A DNA stretch of 64,000 bases from Thalassomonas actiniarum (GCF_000948975.2 NZ_CP059735.1:4524603-4588602); one strand, 5' to 3'; positions 16,354 to 25,901 are shown, numbered from the stretch's first letter. Notes: generated by a model not told the origin, from the letters alone. Made by a program: numbers and translations.

Positions 16354-18605
16354 GACTGAATCTCCTTAACCGACAGCTGCCGCCCGGCTGGTTTAAAAAA
16401 ACGTAAACGGTTGGCATTAGTCACCACAGTTAAGGATGACATCGCCATGGCGGCACCGGCGATCATGGGGTTGAGCAATAAACCGGTAAAGGGAAAGAGA
16501 ACACCCGCCGCTATCGGTATGCCCAAACCGTTATAAATAAAGGCGCCGAACAGGTTTTGTTTGATGTTTCTCACCGTTGCCCGGGAAATTTCAACCGCAT
16601 CGACCACGCCGTGCAAGGAGCCCGACATCAAAGTGATATCGGCACTTTCTATGGCGATATCCGTACCGGTACCTATGGCAAAACCGACATCGGCAAGTGC
16701 CAGTGCAGGCGCATCATTGATACCGTCTCCCACCATAGCGACCACTTTTCCCTGACGCTGCAATTGTGCAATTTGTCCGGCCTTATCCTGGGGTAATACT
16801 TCGGCAATCACTTTGTCTATGCCGAGCTGGTTGGCAACGGCACTAGCGGTGGCCCGGTTATCACCGGTTAATAACAGCACCTCCAGCCCGAGCTGGTGCA
16901 TGCGCTTAATGGCAGCAAAAGAATCATCTTTAATCGCATCACTTATCGCTATAATGCCCGCCAGTTCGCCGTCAATGGCGATAAAGATCACCGTATTGGC
17001 CTCTTGTTCCAGCTCGGCCGCTTGGCTTACAAGCGCTTCAATATTGATATCAAAACTTTGCATTAACTTGCGGGTCCCCAGCAGCAAAGACTTATTTTCA
17101 AGCTCAGCGCGGATCCCCTGCCCGGCGATAGCAGCAAAGTCCGTGACCGGCAACAGTTTCAGCTGCAGCTCTTTTACCGCCGAAACAATTGCCTCTGCCA
17201 GTGGATGCTCTGAATTGGCCTCGGCGCTGCCTGCCCATAACAGCAGGGAGTTCTCATCCCAGGTGCCCCTGGGAATAATTTTGCTTATCCCGGGTTTGCC
17301 CTGGGTTACCGTGCCGGTTTTATCCAGCACTATAGTCTCAAGTTTGCCTGCCTGTTGCAGGGCATCGCCATTGCGGATCAGGGTCTGATATAACGCTGCT
17401 TTCCCTACTCCTGCCATGATAGAAATCGGCGTAGCCAGGCCCAAAGCACAAGGGCAGGCAATAATAAGTACCGTCATCATGGTCACTATGGCGTATGTCA
17501 GTGCCTGCTCACCATCGGCAAAGTTGAGCCAGGCAAGAAAAGTTAATACCGCAATAATGAGTACGGCGGGAACAAATACCGAAGCAATCTTATCCACCAG
17601 ACGGCCAATCGCCGGCTTAGACGACTGGGCGGTTCGCACCATATTGATGATCTGCGCCAAAGTGGTATCTTTACCTATACGTTTGGCCTGAAACAAAAAG
17701 CTGCCTGACTTATTGATGGTGCCCGCAAGCACTTTGTCTCCCGGCTGTTTTTTTACCGCCAGCGGCTCGCCGCTTAACATAGACTCATCCAGACTGGAAT
17801 GGCCCTGGGTAATCACGCCGTCTACCGCGATGCGCTCCCCCGGCTTCACCCGTAAGATATCATCAATAACCACCTCTTCAATTAAGATATCGATCTCGTT
17901 ATTATCGCGCACAACACAGGCGGTTTTTGGCTGCAAGCCGATAAGTTGTTTAATCGCCTGCGAGGTTTTGCCCCGCGCGCGCATTTCAAGCGCCGAGCCC
18001 AGGTTAATTAACGCGATAATAACCGCGGCGGCTTCAAAATAAACGTGTTGTGCCAAAGCGGGTACTAACTCAGGTTTAACAACGATCACCACAGAATAAA
18101 GCCAGGCGGTGCCGGTCCCCAGGGCGATAAGCAAGTCCATATTGGCATTATGTTGCCGCACCGATTTAACCGCGCCGAGAAAAAAATGTCCTCCCGAATA
18201 AACCATGACTCCCAGGGTGGCCAGCGCTATCACCGACCAAAATAACAGGCCATTGGGAGCGGCTAACGGCGGCAGCATACCCGCCATGCCGGCAATAAAT
18301 AATGGCGCTCCTACCAGGGCGGCAAGAGCCGCCTGCTTTAATAACTGCCGGTAGTAGACAAATTCGGCCTGTTCTTTATCGGCTGTATCATCGAGGCCAC
18401 TCAGTTCACTGGCCTGATAACCGGCCCGGCGGATTGCGGCAATCACCGCCTCGGCATTGGTATCACCCTCAACCGTGGCAGTATGTTCAGCAAAATTAAC
18501 ATTGGCAGAGGTTACAAAATCTACGTCGTTAATCGCCTTTTCAATAGAGGCGACACAACCGGCACAACTCATGCCTTCAATGGATAAATGCAGGGTCTGA
18601 CTCAT
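16350..18605 (-). CDS. copA: Copper-exporting P1B-type ATPase CopA
   Basis: A 751-residue inner-membrane ATPase that exports Cu(I) from the cytoplasm. There is one N-terminal HMA domain with GMSCAGC (C14, C17), then eight membrane helices with the CPC metal site in ACPCALGLATP. The phosphorylation site DKTGTVTQG and the hinge VGDGINDAPALA are intact, and YNGLGIPIAAG near the C-terminus is typical of CopA. AGGAG precedes the ATG. The gene lies 200 bp downstream of an HMA-AraC regulator and overlaps a 41-residue partner at its 3' end. Confidence 0.96.
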   Translation of the reverse strand: MSQTLHLSIEGMSCAGCVASIEKAINDVDFVTSANVNFAEHTATVEGDTNAEAVIAAIRRAGYQASELSGLDDTADKEQAEFVYYRQLLKQAALAALVGAPLFIAGMAGMLPPLAAPNGLLFWSVIALATLGVMVYSGGHFFLGAVKSVRQHNANMDLLIALGTGTAWLYSVVIVVKPELVPALAQHVYFEAAAVIIALINLGSALEMRARGKTSQAIKQLIGLQPKTACVVRDNNEIDILIEEVVIDDILRVKPGERIAVDGVITQGHSSLDESMLSGEPLAVKKQPGDKVLAGTINKSGSFLFQAKRIGKDTTLAQIINMVRTAQSSKPAIGRLVDKIASVFVPAVLIIAVLTFLAWLNFADGEQALTYAIVTMMTVLIIACPCALGLATPISIMAGVGKAALYQTLIRNGDALQQAGKLETIVLDKTGTVTQGKPGISKIIPRGTWDENSLLLWAGSAEANSEHPLAEAIVSAVKELQLKLLPVTDFAAIAGQGIRAELENKSLLLGTRKLMQSFDINIEALVSQAAELEQEANTVIFIAIDGELAGIIAISDAIKDDSFAAIKRMHQLGLEVLLLTGDNRATASAVANQLGIDKVIAEVLPQDKAGQIAQLQRQGKVVAMVGDGINDAPALALADVGFAIGTGTDIAIESADITLMSGSLHGVVDAVEISRATVRNIKQNLFGAFIYNGLGIPIAAGVLFPFTGLLLNPMIAGAAMAMSSLTVVTNANRLRFFKPAGRQLSVKEIQS

Positions 18606-18767
18606 AGCAAAACTCCTGTTTTATTAAGAAAGTTACTGTAATAGCCGGATATAAACCCCGAAGGGAAAATAAAGCGAATGTCTTGGACAAAATAAAAAGA
18701 GGGAACCATCAACTGCTGCTCATAAAATTGTGATAACAGCAGTATGAAGCAGTTCAGGGAAAAAAAC

Positions 18768-18800
18768 GTTACAGGATTTTAGCTATCTGTTACAGGATTT
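18768..18800. promoter_or_regulatory. Direct repeat, likely AraC-type operator in front of copA
   Basis: GTTACAGGATTT at 18768-18779 and again at 18789-18800, exactly 21 bp (two helical turns) apart, in the 200-bp gap between the HMA-AraC gene and copA. AraC-family proteins commonly bind such spaced direct repeats. Confidence 0.55.
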
Positions 18801-18805
18801 ACGGC

Positions 18806-19369
18806 TTATAACTCATCAATCGCTTTTCGGGCATGTGAACCGCAATTTGCCTTAAAATCGCTGGGGGTTAACCCGGTGATTTTTTTAAATTGGTTGCTCA
18901 GATGCGCAACACTGGAATAGTCGAGACGAAAGGCGATTTCGGTAAGGGAGAGTTCATCATAAACCAATAACTCTTTAACTTTTTCTATTTTTTGCTGAAT
19001 ATAAAACTGCTCTATCGTGACCCCTTCCACCGACGAAAACAGGTTACTTAAATAGTTGTAGTCTTTAAAAATATGTTCGGACAAAAAACGGGATAGTTTG
19101 ACCTTTTCCCCCATAGGCTGCTGCACCAGGGCGATCACATGTTTTTTGGTCTGCTCGATTAACCGGCCTTTTTTGTCGTTGATCAGCTCAAAACCCAAGG
19201 CTTCCAGGCGAGTTCTAAAAATTTCAACTTGCTCCGGCTCCAGCGTGGTATTACCAAAATCCACTTCCCCCAGGCTCACAGACAAGGGAGTTATATCAAG
19301 CGCCTTGAGTTCATTTTCAACCACAAACTTACAGCGCCCGCACACCATGTTTTTAATAAAGATCTTCAT
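18806..19369 (-). CDS. HMA-AraC fusion transcriptional regulator, probable copper sensor
   Basis: A 187-residue protein. The N-terminal 70 residues look like a heavy-metal-associated (HMA) domain with the metal-binding pair C10-G-R-C13 in KNMVCGRCKFVV. The C-terminal half is an AraC helix-turn-helix (LSLTEIAFRLDYSSVAHLSNQFKKITGLTPSDFK). HMA domains bind Cu(I), so this is likely a one-protein copper sensor controlling copA, which lies directly downstream behind a direct repeat. It takes the place that CueR holds in enterics. The mechanism is inferred. Confidence 0.85.
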   Translation of the reverse strand: MKIFIKNMVCGRCKFVVENELKALDITPLSVSLGEVDFGNTTLEPEQVEIFRTRLEALGFELINDKKGRLIEQTKKHVIALVQQPMGEKVKLSRFLSEHIFKDYNYLSNLFSSVEGVTIEQFYIQQKIEKVKELLVYDELSLTEIAFRLDYSSVAHLSNQFKKITGLTPSDFKANCGSHARKAIDEL

Positions 19370-19533
19370 TTCAATTGCTTATCTATAAAAATCCGGAAAG
19401 TGAATCCTTAACCATAAAACCGCAGATTAATATTTTTTCACCTGAGTGACAATATCTGCATTCGCCGATTCGTGAAATTTACACTATTTTTTAATAGCAA
19501 CTGACAAGCAGCGAATTAAAAAAAGGCATCAAC

Positions 19534-19848
19534 ATGGCGAATTTTCTTTTTGTATATCACGGCGGCAGCAAAACTTCAGATCCGACAGAGCTTGAAAGCG
19601 TTATCCAGGCATGGCGGGACTGGTTTACTTCTATGGGAAATGCGGTAATTGACAGTGGTAATCCGGTGGGGTTATCGACAACCGTCAACAGTGACGGCAG
19701 TATCGTCAATAATGGCGGCAGTAATCCCGCCAGCGGCTATAGCCTGATCGCAGCGGCCAACATAGAAGAGGCCTGTAATCAGGCCAAAGCTTGCCCGATT
19801 TTGGCCAGTGGTGGTAGCATAGAAATCGCAGAAATTATTGATATGTAA
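19534..19848 (+). CDS. YciI-like protein
   Basis: A 104-residue cytoplasmic protein starting MANFLFVYHGGSK and ending in GGSIEIAEIIDM. The alpha-beta pattern and the Gly-rich central loop (NSDGSIVNNGGS) fit the YCII/dimeric alpha-beta barrel family of unknown or varied function. It is followed at 28 bp by an NTF2-like gene and then a GFA gene, forming a three-gene plus-strand unit. Confidence 0.7.
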   Translation: MANFLFVYHGGSKTSDPTELESVIQAWRDWFTSMGNAVIDSGNPVGLSTTVNSDGSIVNNGGSNPASGYSLIAAANIEEACNQAKACPILASGGSIEIAEIIDM

Positions 19849-19876
19849 CCTGTCTTCAATAAAAGGAGAAATTACC

Positions 19877-20257
19877 GTGAGTTTACAGGATGAGATCATC
19901 GCCCTTGAAATGGATTTACTTAAACCTGAAATCCGGCGCTCGCCATCCGCTCTTAACCGCCTGATCAGTGATGACTTCCTGGAAATTGGCGGCTCCGGCA
20001 GAAGTTTTGGCAAAGATGAAGTGCTGAGCCGTTTACCGCAAGAAACACCGCCAACCTTCTCGGCCCGGGATTTTGAATTACGCCGGCTCAGCGACAACCT
20101 GGTTCAGCTGCTCTATAAAGCCACCATGCTCAAGGCAGGCGAAGGACAAACCAGCTATTCCCTGCGCAGCACTTTGTGGCAGCTGAAAGAGAATAACTGG
20201 CAAATGCTGTTTCACCAGGGCACCCTTTGCCCGCCGTTTGAGAATAATCACAAATGA
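19877..20257 (+). CDS. NTF2-like (DUF4440-type) protein
   Basis: A 126-residue protein. The GTG start at 19877 is chosen because AAGGAG lies eight bases upstream; an upstream in-frame codon at 19838 would overlap the previous gene. The sequence (ALEMDLLKPEIRR, LISDDFLEIGGSGR, WQMLFHQGT) matches the SnoaL/DUF4440 fold, a cone-shaped pocket that binds small molecules. The stop overlaps the next start as ATGA, so it is coupled to the GFA gene. Confidence 0.75.
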   Translation: MSLQDEIIALEMDLLKPEIRRSPSALNRLISDDFLEIGGSGRSFGKDEVLSRLPQETPPTFSARDFELRRLSDNLVQLLYKATMLKAGEGQTSYSLRSTLWQLKENNWQMLFHQGTLCPPFENNHK

Positions 20258-20667
20258 AAAACCAGGATGTGCTCCGGGGCTCTTGTTTATGCCGCTCCGT
20301 AGGTTTCAGCCTCAGTGGCGGCATCACTGCAGTGCGCTATTGCCACTGCAGCCATTGCCGCAAATTTGCCGGTACTTCCCCTGCGGCCTGGGGCATGGCG
20401 GAAACGGCCAACCTAACAGTCACGGCATCCAACAGCGAAATTGGCAAGTTTAATTCCGGACGGGGTATCCGCTGTTTTTGTTTAAACTGCGGCTCCCCCC
20501 TGTGGTTCGAATCGATTGAATACCCGCAGATGATAGCCATTCCCCTGGGGGTGCTCGACAGCGATAAACTGCCCGCTCCCAAGCTGCATATCTGGACCCA
20601 ATCCAAAGCCAACTGGTGCTGCATCAATGACGACCTGCCCCAACACCCGACCTATCCAGAAGAATAA
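20254..20667 (+). CDS. GFA-family zinc protein
   Basis: A 137-residue protein of the GFA (glutathione-dependent formaldehyde-activating-like) family, with the zinc cysteines in RGSCLCRSVGF, RYCHCSHCRKFAG and CFCLNCGSP. Many members are not formaldehyde enzymes, so the reaction is open. Its ATG overlaps the preceding stop. A second GFA protein is at 60643. Confidence 0.88.
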   Translation: MKNQDVLRGSCLCRSVGFSLSGGITAVRYCHCSHCRKFAGTSPAAWGMAETANLTVTASNSEIGKFNSGRGIRCFCLNCGSPLWFESIEYPQMIAIPLGVLDSDKLPAPKLHIWTQSKANWCCINDDLPQHPTYPEE

Positions 20668-20684
20668 AAAGCCTAAAGGTAAAT

Positions 20685-21356
20685 TTAAGGCTTCACATAA
20701 CGGTAACCTGCACCATAAACAGACTCGATAATATTGGTTTCCAGACCGATTTTTTTCGCTTTCAAGCGGATGTTTTTTACATGGCTGTCGATGGCGCGAT
20801 CAGAAATATCCCGCATGTCCGGATACGCTAAATCCAAAATTTGCGCCCGGGAGTAAATACGCTGAGGATGCTGGTATAACAAGGAAAATAAATTAAATTC
20901 CAGGTGCGTCAACTCGGTGCTTTGCCCCCGGTAACTGAGCCGGAAACTCTCCATATTCAGCAATAAACCTTCCTCAACCACGGGAGCCTTATGTTTTTGG
21001 GTACGCTTTAAAATTGCTTTTATCCGCAATACCAGCTCGGGCGCGCTGAAAGGTTTGCAGATATAATCATCCGCCCCGGCCTCAAGCCCGATCAAGCGGC
21101 TGATTTCCTGGGTTTTGGCCGTCAACATCACGATCGGCACCTCGGAGAAAGTTCTGATCTGTTTGCAGCATTCCAGACCGTCCATCACCGGCAGCATCAA
21201 GTCCAATAAAATGAGATCCGGTTCATTTTTCCTGACGGTTTCCACCACATGCTCACCGGTTTCCAGATGTCGGGTAGTAAAGTTACTGGCCTGTAAAAAC
21301 AGCGCGACATTTTCAGCAATTTCCAAATCATCTTCAACAATAAGTATATCGGCCAT
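20685..21356 (-). CDS. OmpR-family response regulator
   Basis: A 223-residue two-component response regulator. The receiver domain has the acidic pocket ED (near residues 8-9), the phospho-acceptor in LLDLMLP and the conserved Lys in ICKPF. The C-terminal winged helix ends with SVYGAGYRYVKP. It starts two bases after the stop of the TPR-histidine kinase upstream, so the two are a cognate pair. Confidence 0.93.
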   Translation of the reverse strand: MADILIVEDDLEIAENVALFLQASNFTTRHLETGEHVVETVRKNEPDLILLDLMLPVMDGLECCKQIRTFSEVPIVMLTAKTQEISRLIGLEAGADDYICKPFSAPELVLRIKAILKRTQKHKAPVVEEGLLLNMESFRLSYRGQSTELTHLEFNLFSLLYQHPQRIYSRAQILDLAYPDMRDISDRAIDSHVKNIRLKAKKIGLETNIIESVYGAGYRYVKP

Positions 21357-21357
21357 G

Positions 21358-23475
21358 CTACGACTCCGCCTGGCTCAGTGGAAGGTGAATGGTGATGGCC
21401 AATCCTTTATAGTGGCTTTGTGAAGACATAATTGTTCCCCTGTGTGCTTCAATAATACTTTTACAAATGGAAAGACCTAATCCGGATCCTCCCGTGGCCC
21501 GGCTGCGAGATGCCTCCACCCGGTATAACCGCTCAAAAATAAGCGGTAATTCTTGCTTGCAAACCCCGGGCGCACTGTCCTGGATGCGAATATCTAACCG
21601 ATCTTTTCTCACCCGGGCATCAAAGACAATCTGCCCGGGTAAATCGGTATAGGTCATGCTGTTATCAATCAGGTTACTGATCACTTGCTTGATTTTGTCT
21701 TGATCAAAGGAAATGCTGATGTCATCGGGGATGTCGATGCTTTGCGACCATTTAAAACCCCTGGCTGTTACCGTTTCCGCCAACTCCTGCGACCAGGAAG
21801 TTAACGCCGACAGGCAATGATGTTCGGCCAACTCAAGGTGCAACGCGCCGATGTCTGATTGCGCCACCTGGTAAATATCACTGATCAGGCGGTTAATTTC
21901 CCCGATTTTCACAATCAAGCCGTCATAAGAAGCGTTCACATCCCTGACCAGGTTATGCTGCAGCGCTTCAACCTTTAATTGCAGCACTGTCAGCGGCGTA
22001 CGCAGCTCATGGGAAACATCCGCCAGCAGCTGGTTTTTCTTTTCCACCAACTCCGCCATCATTTGCGAGCGCTGAATAACCAACTGACGTTTCTTATTCT
22101 GCCGGTAAATAAAGAAAGTCACCAACAGCACCAGCAGCACAAAACCGGCCAGAGCATAATTTCGCTGATGTTGAAACTTTAATTGCGCCAGCTCTTCCTG
22201 GTGGGTCAGCAGTTTAAATTCATTGACAATTTGCTCGGTTTTAAAGGTATCGGATAACTCACTGACTTGATCCTGATGGTTTTGCGCCGCCTGCTCGGCC
22301 CTGAATTTATGATGTTCCGCCAGGTGCTCATAAGCTTTTTCATGATTATTTAATTGCTTATAGAGGTTTGAGACATTTTTGTGGGCTTCAGCTTTCATAT
22401 CAAGATGATCAATCTCAACCGCCATGGTTAACGCTTTTTGAAAGTGCTCCATCGAATCTTCATACTGCTCCAGCCAGGAGAGAATAATGCCCAAATCAAT
22501 TTGGCTCTGGATAACCAGCGCCTTGCTGTCCATCTCGGTTGCCAGGGCAAGGGCCTTACTGTGATATTCAAGCGCCCGGGAGTATTCTTCCTTGCTGCGA
22601 TACGCCTCCCCTAAACGCTTATTGATAAAAAATAAGTTATGCTGATTACCGATGCTTTTTTCCAACACCAAAGCCTCGTCCAGGTAAGCAATGGCTTTAT
22701 TGTTATTTTTGTCCATCAAATAGGCAACACTGGCGTTAAGTAACTGCTCGGCAACCCAGGACTCCTGAGTAAATTTACGGGCATGGGCTAACGCCTTGTT
22801 ATAATGCGGAATAGCGTCATGATAACGGCCATAGTGCATGTACACCTGCGCAATATCGCTGTAGGTACGGGTGGCTTCAAGCTTTTCGGTGTACCCCCCC
22901 TGTTCCAGCGCCTGGTTATAATAAGCAAGCGCCTGATCGTAATCGCCATTGTAATAATACATCAGCCCGATATCGCTCAAGGTGACGCCAATCTCATACG
23001 AACGCTTAAGTTCACGATAATCGGTTAAGGCTTGCTGAAAATAAGCAATCGCCTTAAGGTAATTGCCCTCTTTATTCATGATCGAATAGGCGATATCTTT
23101 GGCTGCCGTGGCTTTTTCATCCAGGTTGCCTTTTTCCAGTGCCAGCTTTTCATTTTCAATCACCAGCGCCGCTGCCTGTTCTAGTTTTCCCAAATGAAAA
23201 TAAGCACTCGCCAGGTGATGGTTGATCAGTAATGCTTGGGAGTTATTTGGATAACGGCTAAGCAATTGCCGTGTTTCCTCTGCCAATACACTCGCCTTTT
23301 CGGGATCTTCTTCAACGTAATAACCGCTTAATTCAATCAGCACAGGAATTCTTTCCTGGCCGGTTAAGCTTTTAAGACGCTCTTCCAATGAAACCATCTG
23401 CTCAGACGCGGCCAAAACGGCTTGACTCAAGGAAAAGAAAACAATGAAAAAGAGGAGCTTAAAATAATGAGTCAT
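21358..23475 (-). CDS. Sensor histidine kinase with periplasmic TPR domain
   Basis: A 705-residue inner-membrane kinase. The start MTHYFKLLFF is chosen because a signal peptide follows directly; longer in-frame starts add a tail of charged residues. A periplasmic region of about 400 residues carries repeated TPR units (for example ALAYYNQALEQGGY, ALEYHSKALALATEM). It is followed by a membrane helix (YALAGFVLLVLLVTFFIY), the H box DVSHELRTPLTVLQ, the N box SNLIDNSMTY and the G box GGSGLGLSI. The TPRs may sense a protein or peptide partner. It forms an operon with the response regulator. Confidence 0.92.
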   Translation of the reverse strand: MTHYFKLLFFIVFFSLSQAVLAASEQMVSLEERLKSLTGQERIPVLIELSGYYVEEDPEKASVLAEETRQLLSRYPNNSQALLINHHLASAYFHLGKLEQAAALVIENEKLALEKGNLDEKATAAKDIAYSIMNKEGNYLKAIAYFQQALTDYRELKRSYEIGVTLSDIGLMYYYNGDYDQALAYYNQALEQGGYTEKLEATRTYSDIAQVYMHYGRYHDAIPHYNKALAHARKFTQESWVAEQLLNASVAYLMDKNNNKAIAYLDEALVLEKSIGNQHNLFFINKRLGEAYRSKEEYSRALEYHSKALALATEMDSKALVIQSQIDLGIILSWLEQYEDSMEHFQKALTMAVEIDHLDMKAEAHKNVSNLYKQLNNHEKAYEHLAEHHKFRAEQAAQNHQDQVSELSDTFKTEQIVNEFKLLTHQEELAQLKFQHQRNYALAGFVLLVLLVTFFIYRQNKKRQLVIQRSQMMAELVEKKNQLLADVSHELRTPLTVLQLKVEALQHNLVRDVNASYDGLIVKIGEINRLISDIYQVAQSDIGALHLELAEHHCLSALTSWSQELAETVTARGFKWSQSIDIPDDISISFDQDKIKQVISNLIDNSMTYTDLPGQIVFDARVRKDRLDIRIQDSAPGVCKQELPLIFERLYRVEASRSRATGGSGLGLSICKSIIEAHRGTIMSSQSHYKGLAITIHLPLSQAES

Positions 23476-23626
23476 GATAGGTAAACTGCCTGTTACTTCC
23501 TTATGGCGATGACGATCCCTTGAGATAAACGGGTAAAACACACAAGTTAACAAAATTTGTATGCCCCGTTTATCCGTTAGGGGGGTATTAAAACATTGAT
23601 CGGTTAATTCACAAATACTTTTCCTG

Positions 23627-23992
23627 CTAATCCTGACTTCTTTTTAACACAGCGTTAATCCGCAGCAGCAATTCCGACATACAAAAAGGTTTATCCAAAA
23701 AGTCATCGGCACCAAGTTTAAAAGCCTTGATATGCATCTCGGTACTGACCACTGCCGACATAAAAATTACGGGTATTTGCGAGAACTGCCGAACCTTTTG
23801 ACAAATTTCAAAACCATCAACTCCGGGGAGTTTGATATCCAGCAACAGTAAATCCGGCTGAAATTGCTTTATTTCACTAACGGCCAGCTCACCGCACTCA
23901 CAAAGTGAAGTCACAAACCCCTTCATCGTCAACAGGTTTATCAGCGGCCCGGAAATTTCCCGGTTATCTTCCACAAGCATTATTTTTTGCAT
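23627..23992 (-). CDS. Stand-alone receiver-domain protein
   Basis: A 121-residue protein made only of a response-regulator receiver domain: VEDNR acidic pocket, phospho-acceptor in LLLDIKLPG and conserved Lys in LDKPF. It resembles the receiver of the neighbouring OmpR-type regulator, including the ELLLRINAVLKR linker, but a stop replaces the DNA-binding domain. It is either a truncated OmpR paralogue or a phosphate sink for the adjacent kinase, 150 bp downstream of which it does not overlap. Confidence 0.85.
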   Translation of the reverse strand: MQKIMLVEDNREISGPLINLLTMKGFVTSLCECGELAVSEIKQFQPDLLLLDIKLPGVDGFEICQKVRQFSQIPVIFMSAVVSTEMHIKAFKLGADDFLDKPFCMSELLLRINAVLKRSQD

Positions 23993-24230
23993 TTAGTTAT
24001 CACGCTTAATTTTCAATTTACCTTAGTAATCCCTTTATTAATGACCTCAAATATGGAGTGAATATGGATATAGGGAATTTTCTTTCATTTTATCTGCTCT
24101 TGCGCAAAGAAAAATTTAACGTTTAGCAACAGGAATGTCTTGGTTGGCAAATAAAAGTCGGGGCCGTTAATCCGCTGATGACCCCGTATAGACGCAGTTA
24201 TCCAGCTTGCATCATCAGTGGTGAGCTGTT

Positions 24231-24695
24231 TTAGAAGCGGTAATTTACCCCGATATTCGCGGTAGTGCCCAGACCTTTGATATTGTATCCGCTATAGGTA
24301 TAGGCTTGAGATTTGACCGGGTGGTAGTCCTGGTTAAAGATAGCTACCTATGGGTCCCTTATCACCGACATATTCGCCGTCAACCAGGTCGAACCTTTTA
24401 CGGTCGCCGACATACAGGTAAGTAAGAGATACATTGGCATCACCAAGAGGTTGCCAGTTAATATTGATGGTGCCTTTTGGCGCACTGATCTGCTTAGCCC
24501 CGAGATACTCATCGTTTTTGGTATATTTACCTTCAACCCAGGCATAGGTTGCGGTGATATTCAGCTCAGAACTGACAACATTATGTGCCAGGGCCTCATA
24601 ACCATAAATTTCCTGTGGCGCCCTCACCGGCATATAAACCCCGGTACTGGGATCGTAGCTGTTGCTAGTGCCTAATTCTGAGGTACTGCGGCAGA
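24231..24695 (-). pseudogene. Remnant of a TonB-dependent receptor (C-terminal part)
   Basis: The minus strand carries the last strands of an outer-membrane receptor: EIYGYEALAHNVVSSELNIT, ISAPKGTININWQPLG and VSLTYLYVGDRKRFD. It ends in another frame with NIKGLGTTANIGVNYRF and a stop at 24231, typical of a TonB-receptor C-terminus. At least one frameshift near 24340 and the missing N-terminus and plug show that it is inactive. The 230 bp before it (23993-24230) contain no supportable gene. Confidence 0.8.
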
Positions 24696-24790
24696 CGGAA
24701 ATTACAACTTATTTCCATTAAGGTGTTGAAAAGTAGCAAGCGCAAAGTTATCTGTCATGCCACACAAGTGGTCAGTAACTAAATGCCCCT

Positions 24791-25168
24791 TTAAAGCCAC
24801 TCCCAAGACTCTCCCTCTAACCCAAATAAGCCGATATTAGTATGACTCCTGCTTAAAGACTTTTCATATAAATGAATATAATTAGAAGGAAGTTTAGAAG
24901 CCAACCTAATTGCCAAATCTAAATTACTGTTCCCATCTCCATTTCTTTTTCCTTGAAGAGGCATTTTAAAATTCTTCTCATTTAGCTCTAATAATGGCCG
25001 GTAGTGTTCTAGAATGCCATTAATCACACGAAAGCCCGTAAGTTCAGAATTAACTACTTGCTCAGACAGATGTAAATGAGTGTGCTTGCACTTAGGGACA
25101 GCGCCTGGTTTATCTGTTGATTCTCTTTTACTCTTTTTTAGGTACACCTTCGCAGGCAATTTATTCAC
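24791..25168 (-). CDS. Hypothetical protein
   Basis: A 125-residue basic, soluble protein with no signal peptide or membrane segment. AAGGAG lies upstream of the ATG, which supports a real gene. No family is recognised. The first 30 residues are Lys-rich (YLKKSKRES) and the remainder is probably alpha-helical. The coding sequence is more AT-rich than its surroundings and lies beside a receptor remnant, which hints at acquired DNA. Confidence 0.5.
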   Translation of the reverse strand: MNKLPAKVYLKKSKRESTDKPGAVPKCKHTHLHLSEQVVNSELTGFRVINGILEHYRPLLELNEKNFKMPLQGKRNGDGNSNLDLAIRLASKLPSNYIHLYEKSLSRSHTNIGLFGLEGESWEWL

Positions 25169-25535
25169 TCCTTAGTGATAGTACAAAATGCCTGAGAAAT
25201 CAGACTGGGTTTGCATTTAATATTTGTGTAAATTACCGGCACTGTATATCCTACTGTGCAGCGAAGTTAACCATATGAAATAATAAGAAAGCTGGAAATA
25301 TGGATTGTTGTCGTGGCGGTGCTTGCTCCAGCGGATAAAAACAAGCTTTGATGATGCAGGTTTGAAACCGTTTATTTTAAGCTGGGCTCACCGGAAGAAT
25401 TTACCTTCAAAGCCCAGTTTTGGGATGTCTACTTCCGCTACATAAAATAGCCAACTAAATAGCTAATAAGTCTGATAAAATATATGGCAAAATTTTTAAA
25501 AACACTATCAGATGCCCCTATAAGTGAAGCATATT
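25169..25535. other. Spacer with a degraded coding fragment
   Basis: No intact gene. At 25358-25450 (plus) 30 codons read as a plausible protein end (FETVYFKLGSPEEFTFKAQF) after an in-frame stop, probably the relic of a lost gene. A separate short relic may lie at 25310-25350. Confidence 0.35.
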
Positions 25536-25817
25536 ATGACGAATAAAGTAGAAATAAAATATTGTTCCCAGTGCCGTTGGTTAATGCGCTCCTCATGGAT
25601 GGCACAGGAGATACTCACTACCTTTGATCAAGAAATTAATGAGTTATCGCTCCAACCCGGTACCGGCGGTATTTTTGAAGTAATAGCCAATGGTCAAGTG
25701 ATTTGGTCACGCAAAGAAGCCGGACGTTTCCCTGAAATTACGGAATTGAAACAACTTGTTCGAGACGTAATCGCACCGGATAAAAGTTTGGGCCATGCCG
25801 ATCGTAAAAAAACATAA
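25536..25817 (+). CDS. Rdx/SelT-SelW-SelH-family thioredoxin-like protein
   Basis: A 93-residue protein starting MTNKVEIKYCSQCRWLMRSS. The C-S-Q-C motif after the first beta strand and the GTGGIFEV strand match the SelW-like Rdx family, in which selenocysteine is here replaced by Cys. A redox role is expected from the fold, with partner unknown. A GTG four codons upstream is less likely than this ATG. Confidence 0.85.
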   Translation: MTNKVEIKYCSQCRWLMRSSWMAQEILTTFDQEINELSLQPGTGGIFEVIANGQVIWSRKEAGRFPEITELKQLVRDVIAPDKSLGHADRKKT

Positions 25818-25901
25818 TTGTTGCCTGTCCATGCCTTGCGTTTTAATACGCAAAAGACCCAATAAAATCAGAAAACTATAACAAAAATAGCGGGAGTTCG
25901 T

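Noticed and set aside
16813-17388. 191-codon open frame on the plus strand
   Set aside because: It lies wholly antisense to the conserved copA coding region and has the Ser-rich look of a shadow frame.
24064-24126. 20-codon peptide with a GGAG site upstream
   Set aside because: Too short to support without a homologue or a regulatory context; no second copy is found.
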